From positions 5,594,501 through 5,658,500 of the forward strand of contig NC_066267.1 in NCBI RefSeq assembly GCF_905404315.1: 64,000 bases of DNA, in the 5' to 3' direction. Made by a program: the position numbers and the translations under genes. Shown one piece after another: positions 1 through 13,100 of this stretch. Every line of letters starts with the position of its first letter. The stretch's first letter is position 1. The DNA is from Leptidea sinapis. Its lineage: Eukaryota; Arthropoda; Insecta; Lepidoptera; Pieridae. The notes under the pieces are model-generated. The model did no database searches and was not told where the DNA came from. It was given only the letters and a program-made list of their open reading frames with translations.

Positions 1-673
1 AAAATCTATCTTCACGTCTATTGGCCGGTGTAAGATACGCCACTTGTTACACATTATGCCAAATGTACATTCGACATACCTTCGTGCTAAAGAAAGGCGG
101 TAGTTAAATATTTTTTTTTCTTTTGACAACATTTTACCACCATAGGGTCTCATCAAATTTTTAGTCATAGCGAAAGCCTCGTCAGCTACAATTACGTATG
201 GTAGTTTAAATGCATCGCTCTCATTATTTGTGATAGATCTAGGCTCTGGTAAGTTCAACGAATTTTCTGAGAGTTTTTTGAATAATGACGTTTCCTTGAA
301 AACACCCGAATCACTGTCTTTTCCGTAAGCTCCAACGTCTATCCATATGAAGCAATAGTTAGCATCACATAAAGCCATTAAAACTAATGAGAAAAAGTGT
401 TTATAATTGTAATACATTGATCCTGATTCTGGTGGCTGTATTAAACGAACGTGTTTGCCGTCCAACGCTCCAACACAATTTGGAAAATATGCTTTATTTT
501 CAAATTGTATAGATATTTGTGTCCAGATTTCTTTTGTTGGTGGACTCATGACCAAAGTTTTTAAATTTCTCCAAAAAACTTGGCACACTTGCTTAATTAT
601 ACCCGATATCGTAGACTTGCCAATTTTATAACCATATTGTAACTCTGCAAATGAAGAACCAGTTGCTAGGTAC
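1..673 (-). CDS. Harbinger-type (HARBI1-like) transposase, catalytic exon, cut by the left edge
   Basis: The minus strand is open from about 673 to the window edge and reads as a PIF/Harbinger transposase: an upstream helical part (YLATGSSF, YKIGKSTISGII), then CVGALDGKH, FIWIDVGAYG, LPYVIVADEAF and FNYRLSLARRYVE, in the order expected for the DDE_4 nuclease. The Asp residues in GALDGKH and VADEAF are the likely first two acidic catalytic residues. The exon starts after a TTACAG acceptor whose last base is at 674. No frameshift or stop was seen in the visible part. It is probably the second exon of the gene beginning at 1,945. Seen: motifs and acceptor. Inferred: the join to the upstream exon. 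Confidence 0.8.
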
Positions 674-720
674 CTGTAACATAATAGTTATTTAAGATAC
701 ACGTGCATAAAGTAGATCTT

Positions 721-1025
721 TACCGAATAAGTGCTACAGTGAAAACACAAGCATAGCGAGTGTTTACAGTGTGGCACGCGAGCATAAAGTGCATATGCTC
801 ACGTGCCACGATAAATATTCCATTTCTATTCCTACTCCTATTCCTCGTCAAATTCCTATTCCCATACCTATTCCTACCCCTACTTACTCCTATTCCTACT
901 CCTATTCCTAATTCTATGTCTATGTCTATTTCTTTTAAGGAAATCTTTACTGAATAAGTGCTACAAAGAAAACACATTCATAGCGAGTGTTTACAGTGTG
1001 GCACGTGAGCCTAAAGTGCACAAAG
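721..1025. repeat. direct repeats around a CCTATT-rich microsatellite
   Basis: A block of about 70 bp (gaataagtgctacag..., gcgagtgtttacagtgtggc) at 724-793 recurs at 952-1,020 with a few changes. Between them lies an imperfect pyrimidine microsatellite of cctatt/cctact units (828-918). The low-complexity open frames here on both strands are by-products of the microsatellite. Confidence 0.7.
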
Positions 1026-1138
1026 TACAATTTGCATAAAGTACGAGTAGGTCATAAGGACTCTTTATGCACCCGTATCGTACAACATTTTTCAATAGTT
1101 TTGCAATGAAAACTAATAATTAATTATTTACTTTCTAG

Positions 1139-1779
1139 GATCGATTTTGCAAAAAAAATGGAAAAATTTACGAGATGCCTATGTAAAAGAACTTAAGAAA
1201 ACAAAACATTTGAAGTCTGGTTCCTCAGCATCAACACCATCTTCATTTTCGTATTTCCAAAGATTGTCATTTCTTAAACAAGTTGTCCAGAAACGAAAAA
1301 CTGACAACAGCCTTGATGTTGCGGAAGTTACAGAGAATCCTGATTTGGATAGTGCAGTTAACAGCAGCGGCGTTCAAGCTTCAACAGAAAATGTGCCCCG
1401 GAAAAAATTCAAACTTCACCCTGCCGATGAACATTTTGCAAATCTTTTACAACAAAGCATAAATACTCGAAATAATAATGCAGCAGAAAAGAAAGATGAC
1501 GATGAAGATAAATTATTTTGTCTTTCATTGGTTAGGGAAATAAAAAAAGTTCCTGAAAACCGGCGTTTAAAACTGAAAATTGAAATTTATAATTTATTAG
1601 AACGATACCAAGCTACACGAGCACAGCCACTTGAAGATTTTAACTACCCGTCTACTTCATATAGCTCACAACGACCACCCAGAAACTATCATGCTTCATT
1701 TCAAAGTTCTCAATATAGCAACCCAATGCAGTATCGTATAAAAAATCAAAGGTTGCAACTGACATACGGAAATAATTAA
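1139..1779 (+). CDS. MADF-BESS protein of a Harbinger element, last exon
   Basis: The exon follows a tttctag acceptor ending at 1,138 and opens with KKWKNLRDAYVKELKK, the second half of a MADF (Myb-like) DNA-binding domain. A serine-rich linker follows, and the C-terminal part contains LFCLSLVREIKKVPENRRL, which fits a BESS interaction motif. PIF/Harbinger elements commonly encode such a Myb/MADF partner that helps bring the transposase to the nucleus and DNA; that role is inferred from the family. The first half of the MADF domain was not found upstream in this window, so the gene is either missing its first exon or disrupted. Its last codons overlap, antisense, the end of the transposase first exon. 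Confidence 0.65.
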
Positions 1780-1945
1780 AAAAAATTTCTTCATGTAACC
1801 TCAACTTAGGGTATAAGGTGACAAACAGGCTTGAAGAAAGTCTGTCACTTAATATTGGATGCACCCAGTATCGCCTTTGTCGTCTTCTGCGACGTCTCAG
1901 TCTTCTATATAAAATCCACAAGCAAATTGCCTCCTCCACGTCCAT
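1735..1945 (-). CDS. Harbinger-type transposase, first exon
   Basis: An ATG at 1,945 opens a frame beginning MDVEEAICLWILYRR, followed by an arginine tract, WVHPI, and HEEIFFNYFRMSVATFDFLYD. This is the typical N-terminus of insect Harbinger transposases. After about 1,735 similarity stops and the frame becomes the antisense of the MADF gene, so the exon end or a deletion lies there. The segment usually found between this part and the YLATG block of the downstream exon (an ISPxERL-like stretch) was not found. The lower boundary is approximate. Confidence 0.6.
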
Positions 1946-1974
1946 TGTATATCAATGTTAATGCCAGACTGGCG

Positions 1975-2200
1975 CTCGTATATACCCTGTCATGTGAACT
2001 CTCACATCGCGCGTCGGCGCGCGGTGCCGCGCGGCCATATGAACTTAGCTTTATGGGTTACAAGACAATGATATATTTAATACAATATATTTACAAACAT
2101 ACATAAATTCATATAAACATACACATAAACATAACAAATACATTTAAACATCCATGATTCAGAAACAAACATATAAATATGTTTATTTTAATTGAAAAAT
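1975..2200 (-). repeat. SINE-like tail fragment next to a GC-rich palindromic patch
   Basis: The stretch gggttacaagacaatgatat at 2,055-2,074 matches the tail end of the tRNA-headed SINE at 26,735-26,958, followed by a similar AT-rich body. Just before it lies gcgcgtcggcgcgcggtgccgcgcgg, a GC-rich patch able to fold on itself. Confidence 0.4.
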
Positions 2201-3100
2201 TATCGTAAAATATATTTCTGTAGTTATTTTATCCCAATATAGCATAATTATATTTTATATCATGTACAAGCGATCTTGCAATTTAATGTCGATCAAGGTC
2301 TAGGGATTTTTCTAAGTATTTCTGAATGAATATCTCAAATTATTACTATGAATGTATATTTTAGTTATGTTTTAGATAAATAAAATCAATTGTTTCCATT
2401 GAAAATACTCATTTATTCTTAAATATAACGGTTTTCAACTATGTGTCGTGTTTAAAATAATATAAAACGCAATATGAATAATTTATCCATGACCTTACAA
2501 CTTGTTTCGATAGCTTTAAGATATATTCTACTGAAATCATCCTAACTATAAGCATTCTAAGGCTAAATTTAAAATAATACGCGTGAAAAATGAAAAAATC
2601 CATCATTTTATTATAGATATACTAAGACGTGATGGGATAATTTGAATTCCTTTTTGTAAATATCAAGTGGTGTGCAGTATTGTTAAGTTTAAATGGAATA
2701 GAAGTGCAGAAAACCTTTATGTATATAATAAATTACAGATTAATACCTAAAATAAATAGTTCAATAATTGTTAACATTTTTATAATGTAAAACAATTCAG
2801 ATAAGTGGCAGATTACAAATTCCATTAGAGGTCACTGGGTGATTACTTTTCTCTGTTACCGATAAGACTTCATATAACGTTATATTATACCTGTGTTATT
2901 GGAGTTTATTCCTTAAGAATCGATTTTCATATAAGGCTTCCGGTATGAGAAAAATATGGAGAGTTAAACCTACTCATCAAATGGGATAGTAACGTTTTTG
3001 GGTTTTGAGCATCATTTCTCGCGCACCTTTCACTTTTTAGATGTGTTTGTGTGTGTGTATATACTTGTGTGTAGCCAACATATACAGTATACTGCGTGAT
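2200..3100. other. gene-free AT-rich intronic sequence
   Basis: It lies inside the presumed PAXBP1-like intron left of 4,180. No coding exon, RNA gene or recognised repeat was seen, apart from a GT/TA-rich simple-sequence run near 3,048-3,145. Confidence 0.5.
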
Positions 3101-3139
3101 AGCTTACGCATGTAGTATAGTATATCTTTATATATATAT

Positions 3140-3565
3140 ATTTCTTGTGTGCGTGTGTATATCACTGAACTCCTCCTAGACGGCTGGACCGATTTTGATG
3201 AAACTTTCTGTGTGGCTTCAGGTGGATTCGAGGATGGTTTAGATTCATAATTGAACTACCTCCTAAACGGCTGGACCGATTTTGATGATTTTTTTTGTGT
3301 GTCCCAGTGAATTTGCGATTGGTGTGTGTCTTTAGGTGGATTCGAGAATGGTTTAGATTCACAATTGAACTACCTCCTAAACGGCTGAACCGATTTTGAT
3401 GATTTTTTTGTGTGTTCCAGTGAATTTGAGATTGGTTTAGATTCTCAATTCCGTGCATATAATATAATTCGACTGCTCATGTGTATGCTAGTGAAGTCCT
3501 AACGGCTGGACAGATATTTCAAATTTAAGACGTGTGTACAGGACAACGTCTGTCGGGTCCACTAG
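3140..3565 (+). mobile_element. Helitron-like non-autonomous element with internal tandem repeats
   Basis: The 3' end reads acaacgtctgtcgggtccactag followed by T, the CTAG|T terminus expected of Helitrons. Inside are three imperfect copies, about 86 to 112 bp apart, of a segment beginning gaactacctcctaaacggctg (3,168, 3,254, 3,366). The same element type lies at 37,295 in reverse. The left boundary is approximate. Confidence 0.6.
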
Positions 3566-4179
3566 TATATATATATAGTACAGTAAGTGGTACCTATTAG
3601 GGTGTGGCAAAATGTTTTTTCATATTGGAAAATTGAGTTCCGCTTTTAACAGGAGTTGTGTTTGAGCATTTCTTGAGATATTTTAAGCGTTAAGGATTTA
3701 TTTGATTTTTTAAAAGGCGTTTTGTTCGGCCAAATTTTTTAAAATTTTGAAATTCCATCAAAAATGCAAATGTATGTCTGTTTGTAACCGATTCCCTTGG
3801 ACTTGATTTTGTTTTGTACCTGTTCAAAGACAATCGTTCTTGAGGAGTAAACTCCAGTCGGGCGTCGGAGCTGACACACACACTTTTGTTTTTATAATTT
3901 ATTTATTTACTAAGAATATAATATACATTGTCCTCCAAAGCCTGTTTGACTGGGGGATCGTACAGTCTCACTTTATTATTTCATAATTATAGGTACCAAT
4001 TATGTAACAAGAAATAAACATTTTAGCAACAAATACTTTCTAATAGATATTTTTTTAAATTTATACATGTTAGGCTCGTTTCTCATATCATCACCATAAT
4101 AATTACCGACCCTAGGTACATAGTATTCGCCCGTGGACTATGTAGGCGATCTACAATCTAGTATGGCAGTAATCAATAC

Positions 4180-7100
4180 CTGGTGGCGGACATAGGGCGC
4201 CAGCAGCCGCGGCAGACAGTCGGCGACGTAGCCATCGGCGTACAGCGCCGCGTGGCGACGTCGCCAGCGCGCTGTTTTGACGCACACGCCGCGCACGCTG
4301 CGCCACGCGGGCAGGGCGTCCGCGAACAAACTAGCGGCCTGCAGTCGGATCGCTTCTGCAAGGGTTTTCATTAATTCATCATCAGCCGGAAGACGTCCAC
4401 TGCTGGACAAAAGCCTCCCCAAAGATTTACACGACGATCGGTCCTGCGCTGCCCTCGTTCAACGTATTCCGGTGATCTTGACCAGATCGTCGGTCCATCT
4501 TCTGGTACGTGGTCGCCATTCGAGGATATTACTGTGCCGACGCCCATCTGTCCGTCGAACTATGTGCCCTGCCCACCGCCACTTCGGTATCGCAAACATT
4601 TGGACTATGTCGGTTACTTTGGTTCTCCTACGGATCTCCTCATTTCTAATTCGATCTCGCAGGGAAACTCCGAGCATTGCCCTCTGAGTGACCATGAGCT
4701 TTCTCATAAGGCCCATAGTTAGCGACCGTCATCACTGGCAACACACACTGGAAATGGGTATACAAATATTATAATAATATTGATCCTTGATTGAACCTCA
4801 CACTACTTCAACCCGTATCGCGGGTTTCCAAATAACTTACTAAATTCACTGTAGAATTGCTGATTCGTAAGAGTAAGGATGATTAAATTTTTTAAAAATC
4901 CATACTATAACAAACCTCACCTGTTCAACGGTTGTTTAACACGAAGAGGTTCTATCTAGACGCATCTTAATTATCCAATCCTTACACAACACCGACCTGT
5001 TTCGTGGCGTATGGCCGTGAGCTGCTCGGGTGGAAGTTCATCATCGCTGGAGTCTCCCTCCCTGTGTAGATGCGCAGAACCGGCTGCCTCTCGCTTCAGT
5101 CTTCGCGCCCGCCTTCGCCCCTCGCGTTCCGCCCCCCGACGACGCTTCTCCTCGGAGTCCATCGGCTTCGATGCACCCGCCCGTGCTTTAAAAAACAATT
5201 CATCTACCATTTTATTGGGTTCTCCAATCAGATAAGAAAAATTATTACCCTCTTCAAACTTCTAGATCGCTCTGAACTTGCCACATCTGTTTGCATAGAT
5301 ACCCTATTTTTTACTACTGCACAACTATTCACAAAAAAGCGCGTACACTTTTTTAAAGGGCCGGCAACGCTCTTATGATTCATCTTGTGCTGCAACAGAA
5401 TGTGGTGGAGAATGCGATAATCACTTAGAATCTGGAGGCCTTGCAAATCGGTGGGAGGCGGGTTCCGTCCAAGCGCTCCTACCAATTGCGCCAACCGTCC
5501 CAGTGACGCATCGACCGAAATTTTGACATGTCTTGTTCAAATCTCAGGTTACGGTTTCATTTCAGCCGGAACCCGAGAGGTGCGGGTTTGAGTCCCACAT
5601 CGTCCATGAAACTTAATACAAATTTGTGTTTTAATTAATCCCTGAAGTGAGGGCAGAGAGCATATCTTAAAAAAAAAAAGAAATTATTTATAGAATGTCC
5701 ATAAATGATTGGTTGAACACACCTGCCATGGCCATGACATCCTCAGCCTGGTCTCTGACGTCAGCACGGCGCCTCTCCACCAGAAAGTCGCAGCGCCGTT
5801 TGTGAAGCGCTAGAGCTCGGCTCTCCAGTAACTCTAGTTGAGGCATCTGTTGTACACAAACAGAGTTAGACTTTTTGTAGGAATTAATGGAATCTCGAGC
5901 GATTGCCAATTCCGTGTTCATTAGGAGGGCAAAGACAAATTGCATCCACCTTCGCACGACACGCCACAAATTAGGATATCATCCCCACCATCTGGATGTG
6001 TGGCGGTCCTCCACAGTGCGGTTTTCAAGGAGCTTTCTATCTTGTACTACTAAGCTGTGGAATGAGCTTCCTTGTGCGGTGTTTCCGGGACGATACGACA
6101 TGGGTACCTTCAAAAAAAGCGCGTACACCTTCCTTAAAGGCCGGCAACTCTCTTGTGATTCCTCTGGTGTTGCAAGAGAATGTGGGCGGCGGTGATCACT
6201 TAAACCAGGTGACCCGTACGCTTGTTTGTCCTCCTATTCCATAAAAAAAATTGGCTTTGAAGAAGTCTCGAAGTGGGGTAAATTGAACCTTGTCCAATTT
6301 AACCCCTGAAGACCCAAGATTGCGCGTTTACCACTAAAATTTATCGTATCACCGCTCTTCGACAACACTTCCCTTACAGCCTCGCCTAGTACCGCAATAC
6401 TGGGTCTCGAAATCTCGAGCGATTGCCAATTCCTTGGCAATCTGGAGGACAAAGCCAAGTTGTCTTCGAAGAAGCTGGTCACACACACATTCTAGTCCAG
6501 TCACATATAGAGTATTGCTGTCATCTCTGGCCTGGTGCACCACAGTATCAGCTCGAACCATTTGACCACGTCCAACGCAAAGCTGTTCGAATTGTGGGAC
6601 ACCAAGTCGCGGATTCTAGTCCTGGATCGTACATAAATTTAATTTATACAATCTTGTATAGGTCAGGAGTGCCACACCTTTTCGTCCAGACACTCAATAA
6701 GGTCGGTGATATAGCCCCGCACGGCCTGTGCACGCTTGTACGCCGCGTCGAGCTCCTGACAGCGGCCCGCGCGAGACTCGCGGATGCGGGCAGATGTTAA
6801 CAACCTTTCGCGACAGTTTTCCCGCTTCATAACTGTCTCCTGACGCTCTGTCTGGAGTTCGTGCAACCTGATAATAAAAGAATTTATTTACTACTTAACC
6901 ATGCAATTCTGTACAAGTAAATAAAGTTCTCAATCAAATTTGAAATAGATTTGTATTATAATCCGTCAAGTCACGGACTAGTAAAAAAATAAGGACTCCG
7001 TGTCACCTTACATAACAGTGTAGCACCAAAACAAGCTGATTAACGTGTAAATAGATAGCTCCACGCACACACTTACACTACTACATGCCGATAGGCGGCT

Positions 7101-10100
7101 TTTATGAGAAATGTCATTGTCTGTGACAGATCAGTTTGTGTCTCAATAAAATATTTTAATAAATAATAGTTAAAAAAATTATTATATATTTTTTTTACAC
7201 TATTTTCATTTTCAATTTAAATTTATTTTTTAATTGAATTTTATATAAAGCGTGCTTTTTGGTTTTTTTTTAACTATTATTTATTTTTCATTTTTTAGTT
7301 AAAATTTTCTATAAAAGCGTATTTTTAAAACTATTAAGTACTTTAACATCAATTCCTGCCTTATCGACTATAGATGAAAATTATATAAATTAACAAAAAT
7401 CATATTTTGCAAATTGAACAATTGAATAATTTTATCAAATTAGTGTAATGTCATCGGTCCTCGATAAATCTACAAAGTTTGAAGAAAATCTAGCCGTTTA
7501 AAGTGGGTCAAAATCGCGCCCAAAGAAGTCGGTTACAAACATACAGGTGAAGCTAATATAAAGCGTATCTAAATGCCGTCGTGCGTTGTGAAATAGTGTA
7601 AAAACGATACTTTATAAGTATTTGTGGCCATATATGATTATTTAAGGGAGAAAAAATTGTGTAACTAGTATCCCCCGTAACCGCATACACACTAGCAAAG
7701 CGGTGCTTCACTTGCTAATATCACGGCGCGGAGTCCTTTATTTTTACCCGTCCGTGTCGACAAGTACGGCCGTTCAACCTGTAATAATGAATTACACTAC
7801 ACGAATTACACAAATAATGAATTCAAGCTAAAGGTTGATGCATCCAATATATGATAATTTATATTTATACCGTTTATTCTTTATTGCTTTTACGAAATAC
7901 TAGCTGACCCGGCAAACGTTGTTTTGCCATATAAAGTATAATTCACGCGATAGTTTTATAAGTAATAAAATATTGCCTATATTATAGCCTGTACATGATT
8001 TTGTTCTATTGTCAATAGTTTTTGCAGCGCACGCAAAAATAGGTTTTCGATTTTACACCTTGTGTTACAAAATAGCAATTTTATTACGGATCCCTAATTT
8101 TGAAAAAATAAAAACATAGCCTATAGCCTTCCTCGATAAATGGACTACCCAACACTGAAAGAATCATTCAAATCGGACCAGTAGTACCAGAGATTAGCGC
8201 GTTCAAACAAACAAACAAACAAACAAACACTGCAGCTTTATAATATTATATATATTAGTATAGATTTGATATTATTGAAACACGAATTGTATATTGGGTG
8301 CAGCACCTTCCAAACTCATTTGCTATGTATATTACAGCCATTGTAAAACACTCTATTTGATTGAAAAGAGTGGCCGTTGAATTTTTTGTATGTTCTTCTC
8401 GCGAGCTCTACTTTTTCCGAGCATAATATGGTAGATTCAGTAATATAAAAGAAATATTAATAGTGACGATTCAAAAGGGTTTAGTTTCGCCTGATTGAAT
8501 AAATTCTTTGACTTAAATTCTTTGACAATACTTGCTAGTGTGTGGTTGATACAGGCTTATACCAAAGGAACATGCATGGAGGCGAACTGTTAACCAGTGG
8601 AGACCTTCTGAAGACCATTGACATCTGAGCAATACAGCCATAGATCAGTGAACTTCTTGCGGAAAGTGGACTGTATGGAATTGAACTAAGAACTGACCTG
8701 GTGAAGCTTCCGCTGCCGGCGACACATAATCCGGTTTGTTCTGGCGGTTTTCGTCACTTTCACAATTCTTTTCGCGTTAATTTCCTTTGACTTGCAATCG
8801 GAGCGAGTTATTTTTTATGAAAATAAGGGACGATACGAGCAGGACGTTCAGCTGATGGTAATTGATACAATGCAGTGTCGCTTAGGATTTTTGAAAAACC
8901 CAAAAATTCTGAGCGGCACTACAATTGCGCTCGTCACATTGAGACAAAACATGTGAAGTCTCATTTACCCAGTAATTTTACTAGCTACGGCGCTCTTCAG
9001 ACCGAAACTCAGTAATGTTTACACATTACTGTTTCACGACAGAAATAAGCGGCGTTGTGGTACCCATAATCTAGCCGGCTTCCTGTGCATGGGAGCCTCC
9101 CACTGATAAAACAGTCCTCCCATGAATAGCAAATTCGCGCGCGTCCGTCGTTCCAATATGGCTTGTAGTGTTGTGGGCGTGGTGAAGGGGGGAAAGAGAG
9201 GGCATAACAAGATAAGGCGTTAACAGACCTTATGAGATGGATACGATCCTCATAAAATATTATCGTTTGAAAATTGGTTAAACTACAGTCACCTCTTGCT
9301 CAATGCATTATACAGTTCCTGTGCAGTGGTGGGAGGCTGTTCTCCTGGTGATGTTAGAGATCTCAGATGAGTGGGGATGCCCTCGAGCCGCGGTGGAGGG
9401 GGGGCTACTGCGAATGGATTTATCTCTGCACCTTCACCTGTAAACATACGTCTTTAGATAATTGTCAATGACTCTCTCAGTTATGGTTATGGTTTGAAAA
9501 GTGGTTTTGGTACAGTTCAGTGCCGCCCTGATAAGATTGATGCTTTTCATGAATCTTATTATATCTTAAGGCCCATATTTTCTTATTAGGTTGTATGTAT
9601 GTATGACTAGCTGAACCCAGACATGCTTGAGGCGTTGATTTAAAAAAAATCTACTTTACAATTCTTTTTGATGACAATTTGTGACTCAATCTCATAAAAC
9701 AATTTGATATCATTAATAGTTTTCGTAATTAAAAGTCCACGTACCGGAAGACGCAGTGTTGGTAGGCCCCTTCACAAGATGGACCGGCGATCTGGTTAAG
9801 ATCGCCGGAATACGTTGGATGAGGGCAGCGCAGGATTGATCGTGGTAATCTTTGGGGGAGGCATTTGTCCAGCAGTGGACGTCTTTCAGCTGATATGAGA
9901 ATATAAATAGTACTAACCTGTGATATCAGCAATAGATGGCACTGCTTTTTGCATCTGTTGCTCTTCCCACTCTTCAACATCGCTGTTCATCTCATCATCA
10001 TCTTCTGGCTGCCCAACTGTGGTTCCACCTACAAAACACGTTTTATTATGTTTGAGATTATTGAGCGGAGCTCTCACCGGGTGACTTCAATTGATATCTG

Positions 10101-13100
10101 TGTTAAATAGTTACTCGTCCATTTCTGGACCAAATGTAAAAATTTTTGAACATAAAAGAAAGCTTTCAAACTTTCTAGGTTATTGTGAAGACACAATTTC
10201 GACTTAATTCAATTTTTATAATTAAAAACAAACATGATTTATAAAATTATTCTAATTAATTAATATTAGCACGCGCTATTTATATTTATTTAATAATTGA
10301 GCCGATTGATCAAATCACAATAAGTTTTAATTGTAACACTGTCATCAATCGAGAGTGATTCGACTGCCAGGTTCCTAGTTATTGAATTTTCAAATCAGCA
10401 CAAGTTACTCATGTGACAAAAATAAGACGTTAATTCCGCATATTTAAATGTGGCGCCAAATTACAAAAGGTTCTTTTTATTATTTGGATTAATTTTGTTT
10501 TGTTTTTGTACACAGCCTAAGTTTACCTCGCTTCGCTCAAATATACGCCTCAGCGAAGCGGTGCGACGAGCGGTTGCGGCATTCTATTTATTACTAGCTG
10601 ACCCGGCAAACGTTGTTTTGCCATATAAAGTATAATTCACGCGATAGTTTTATAAGTAATAAAATATTGCCTATATATATATTGTACATCATTTTGTTCT
10701 ATTCAAAAATAGGTTTTCGAGCCTTCCTCGATAAATGGACTACCCAACACTGAAAGAATCATTCAAATCGGACCAGTAGTACCAGAGATTAGCGCGTTCA
10801 AACAAACAAACAAACACTGCAGCTTTATAATATTAGTATAGATTATTTATATACATATACATTTGTTGTTTGCGTTCATAACTGCAATATTATTTAATGC
10901 TATATTTAATTACTTTTAATATTCTTAAATAAAATTTTTCACCCATCCAATTAGTGTCTAACAATATAAATATATATATATTGCCACTCATCAGCATGTC
11001 AGTGACGTGAACCTATAAGATTTCCCCGTACCAAAAAGTGCCCAACGCGGCTAAAGATTTTTACTTAAAAAAACGAATATTGTACTAATAACTTAAGTCT
11101 ACTGCAATGCAAACTTACGTTTGGGTTTGTCACTAGGCAGTTCCAGACCTCTAACTTGGATCCTGCCCTCATCATCTTCATCGTCATCATCGACGTCATC
11201 CTCATGGATCAGCCGAGGGCCTGGCGCGGTATCATTCTTGATCGGTATGAAGTCACCTAACTCCCGAGCCTAGGAAAGAGATCGCTTGCTGGGTTCATTA
11301 CAATATGTGTTTGGCCTATGTCTTGACATCTTTGACATTGTGGAATTTTCCCGAAAGACGTAAGGTCCATTTAAACACCTCCGACCTTACAAATACTTTG
11401 TATAAAGTTATACCAAGAATATGCAAAATGGTGACTATATCGCTGACAACACTGCCAATAAAATGATAATTCTGTGTAGTATAACAGTTATCCAAATGCC
11501 AAGCAGCCTTGCAAATAAACGCGGGAAACGTTCAACGTCCGAATAAACCAATCATAAGCAAAATGTCTTGTAAATTCTTGGTTTATACTCAGGTATAACT
11601 TTACACCGAGTTAATTTGTAAGGCCGTTACAATATAGCAGCTTATTTCGAACCCCAACAATTATGTCATAGATGCCAAAATGAAAATTGGCTAATGAGAG
11701 TGAGTGACTTTGAATATAGTTAATTATGCAACTGTAGTGTGAGTTTAGGTGATAATAGTAGGTATCACATGAGTGTTGTAATACCTAATTATCAACAGTT
11801 GCATGCAAGACTTTATCTACACTCATAATATGAATCCTATATGAAAGATTCTGAAACAGTTAGCTTACTGCTAACATTAAATAAGCAAGACCTAGTTATC
11901 ATTACATCATCCAAACGAGTGTTGTAATGTTGTACTAAATTGCATTACAACACTCGTTTGGATGATATAATGGTTATTAGGACATTGGGTGTTTTAATGT
12001 TGGCAATAAGTTAACTGTTCTAGAATAGATTTAAAGCATGGCTGTAGATAAAAAAATACAACAGAGATAAAATATTGAAAAGTGACATTTAAAAAATATA
12101 CATAAATTTTTCAATATATTAAAAAGAAATATTTAAGCCAATCCCAAGTGACACAGTCCAAACACAACTCACTTCGACTTACTATAAATATAAAAAGTTT
12201 TCACAGTATTGCCATAAAGTTATGCATAATAGGTACATAGGTTTATGGGTAAATGCATGTATAACTACACTTTTAAATACAATCCCAGTCACTGTTCAGA
12301 CGTTATATGTAAATATATTTAGGGGTTATATTACAAAAAAAGGTGTTGTTAATATTACTTCTAAACAGCAGCATATCTAAAGGATTGGACAGCCTGGGAT
12401 TGCACTGTTATTATTTTATATCAAATGTCAAATTTCTTTTAATCTTGAATACTGTCATCAATACAAAGTAAAAATAGTCGCATAGAAGTCGTCGAGCTGC
12501 GGAATGAAGCCCGTTATAAACTATAGGTAGCTATAGCCATATCCCATTGTGTAAACATCGCAATAACCTATTGACTAATACTTTACAGACGAGAAGTATC
12601 CAAAATTTTGATATTTACACTACCTTACATTTAGTATGAGATTAGTAAAAAGGTTATTTTAGCCAGGCCTGTCAGACAGGCTCCTCTACAGAGTAGACCA
12701 GTCAGTAGGGACTCACGCGAGCAGTGACGCACGCGCGACCTTTGTTTTTAGTTACTTCACAGATCCGACGGATATTTAAAAATCGAGAAATATAAATAAA
12801 GCAAAACAGATGTCATTGCGATCCACTTTAATTGTTTTTAAGCTTCCTAAAGACGCTGAAACAATCGACTTTAAAGTTATAATTATTATAATGAAATTAT
12901 AATTCATGATAGCTACAGCTATATTTCCTATATACTAAGTAAATTTGACTATGTCGTGGTCTTCCAACGCATACATTACTATCTGCAACTAATGTAGGTT
13001 TGACAACGAAAGAATATTGATTTAAAATTACAAAACAATTTTTAAAAGATGACCTCATACTAGGTAGGTACAGTTTATGTAAAGTCAACCCTAACATAGT

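Noticed and set aside
760..977. Open frames on both strands at the left edge
   Set aside because: They translate a cctatt microsatellite (leucine/proline or arginine/asparagine runs).
3162..3458. 98-codon minus-strand frame with repeated NLNHSRIHLK-type units
   Set aside because: It is the translation of tandem repeats inside a Helitron-like element; the same sequence recurs at 37,400 without a frame.
4183..4687. Plus-strand frames of 62 to 136 codons
   Set aside because: They are antisense to PAXBP1-like exon 10 and to the RTE remnant.
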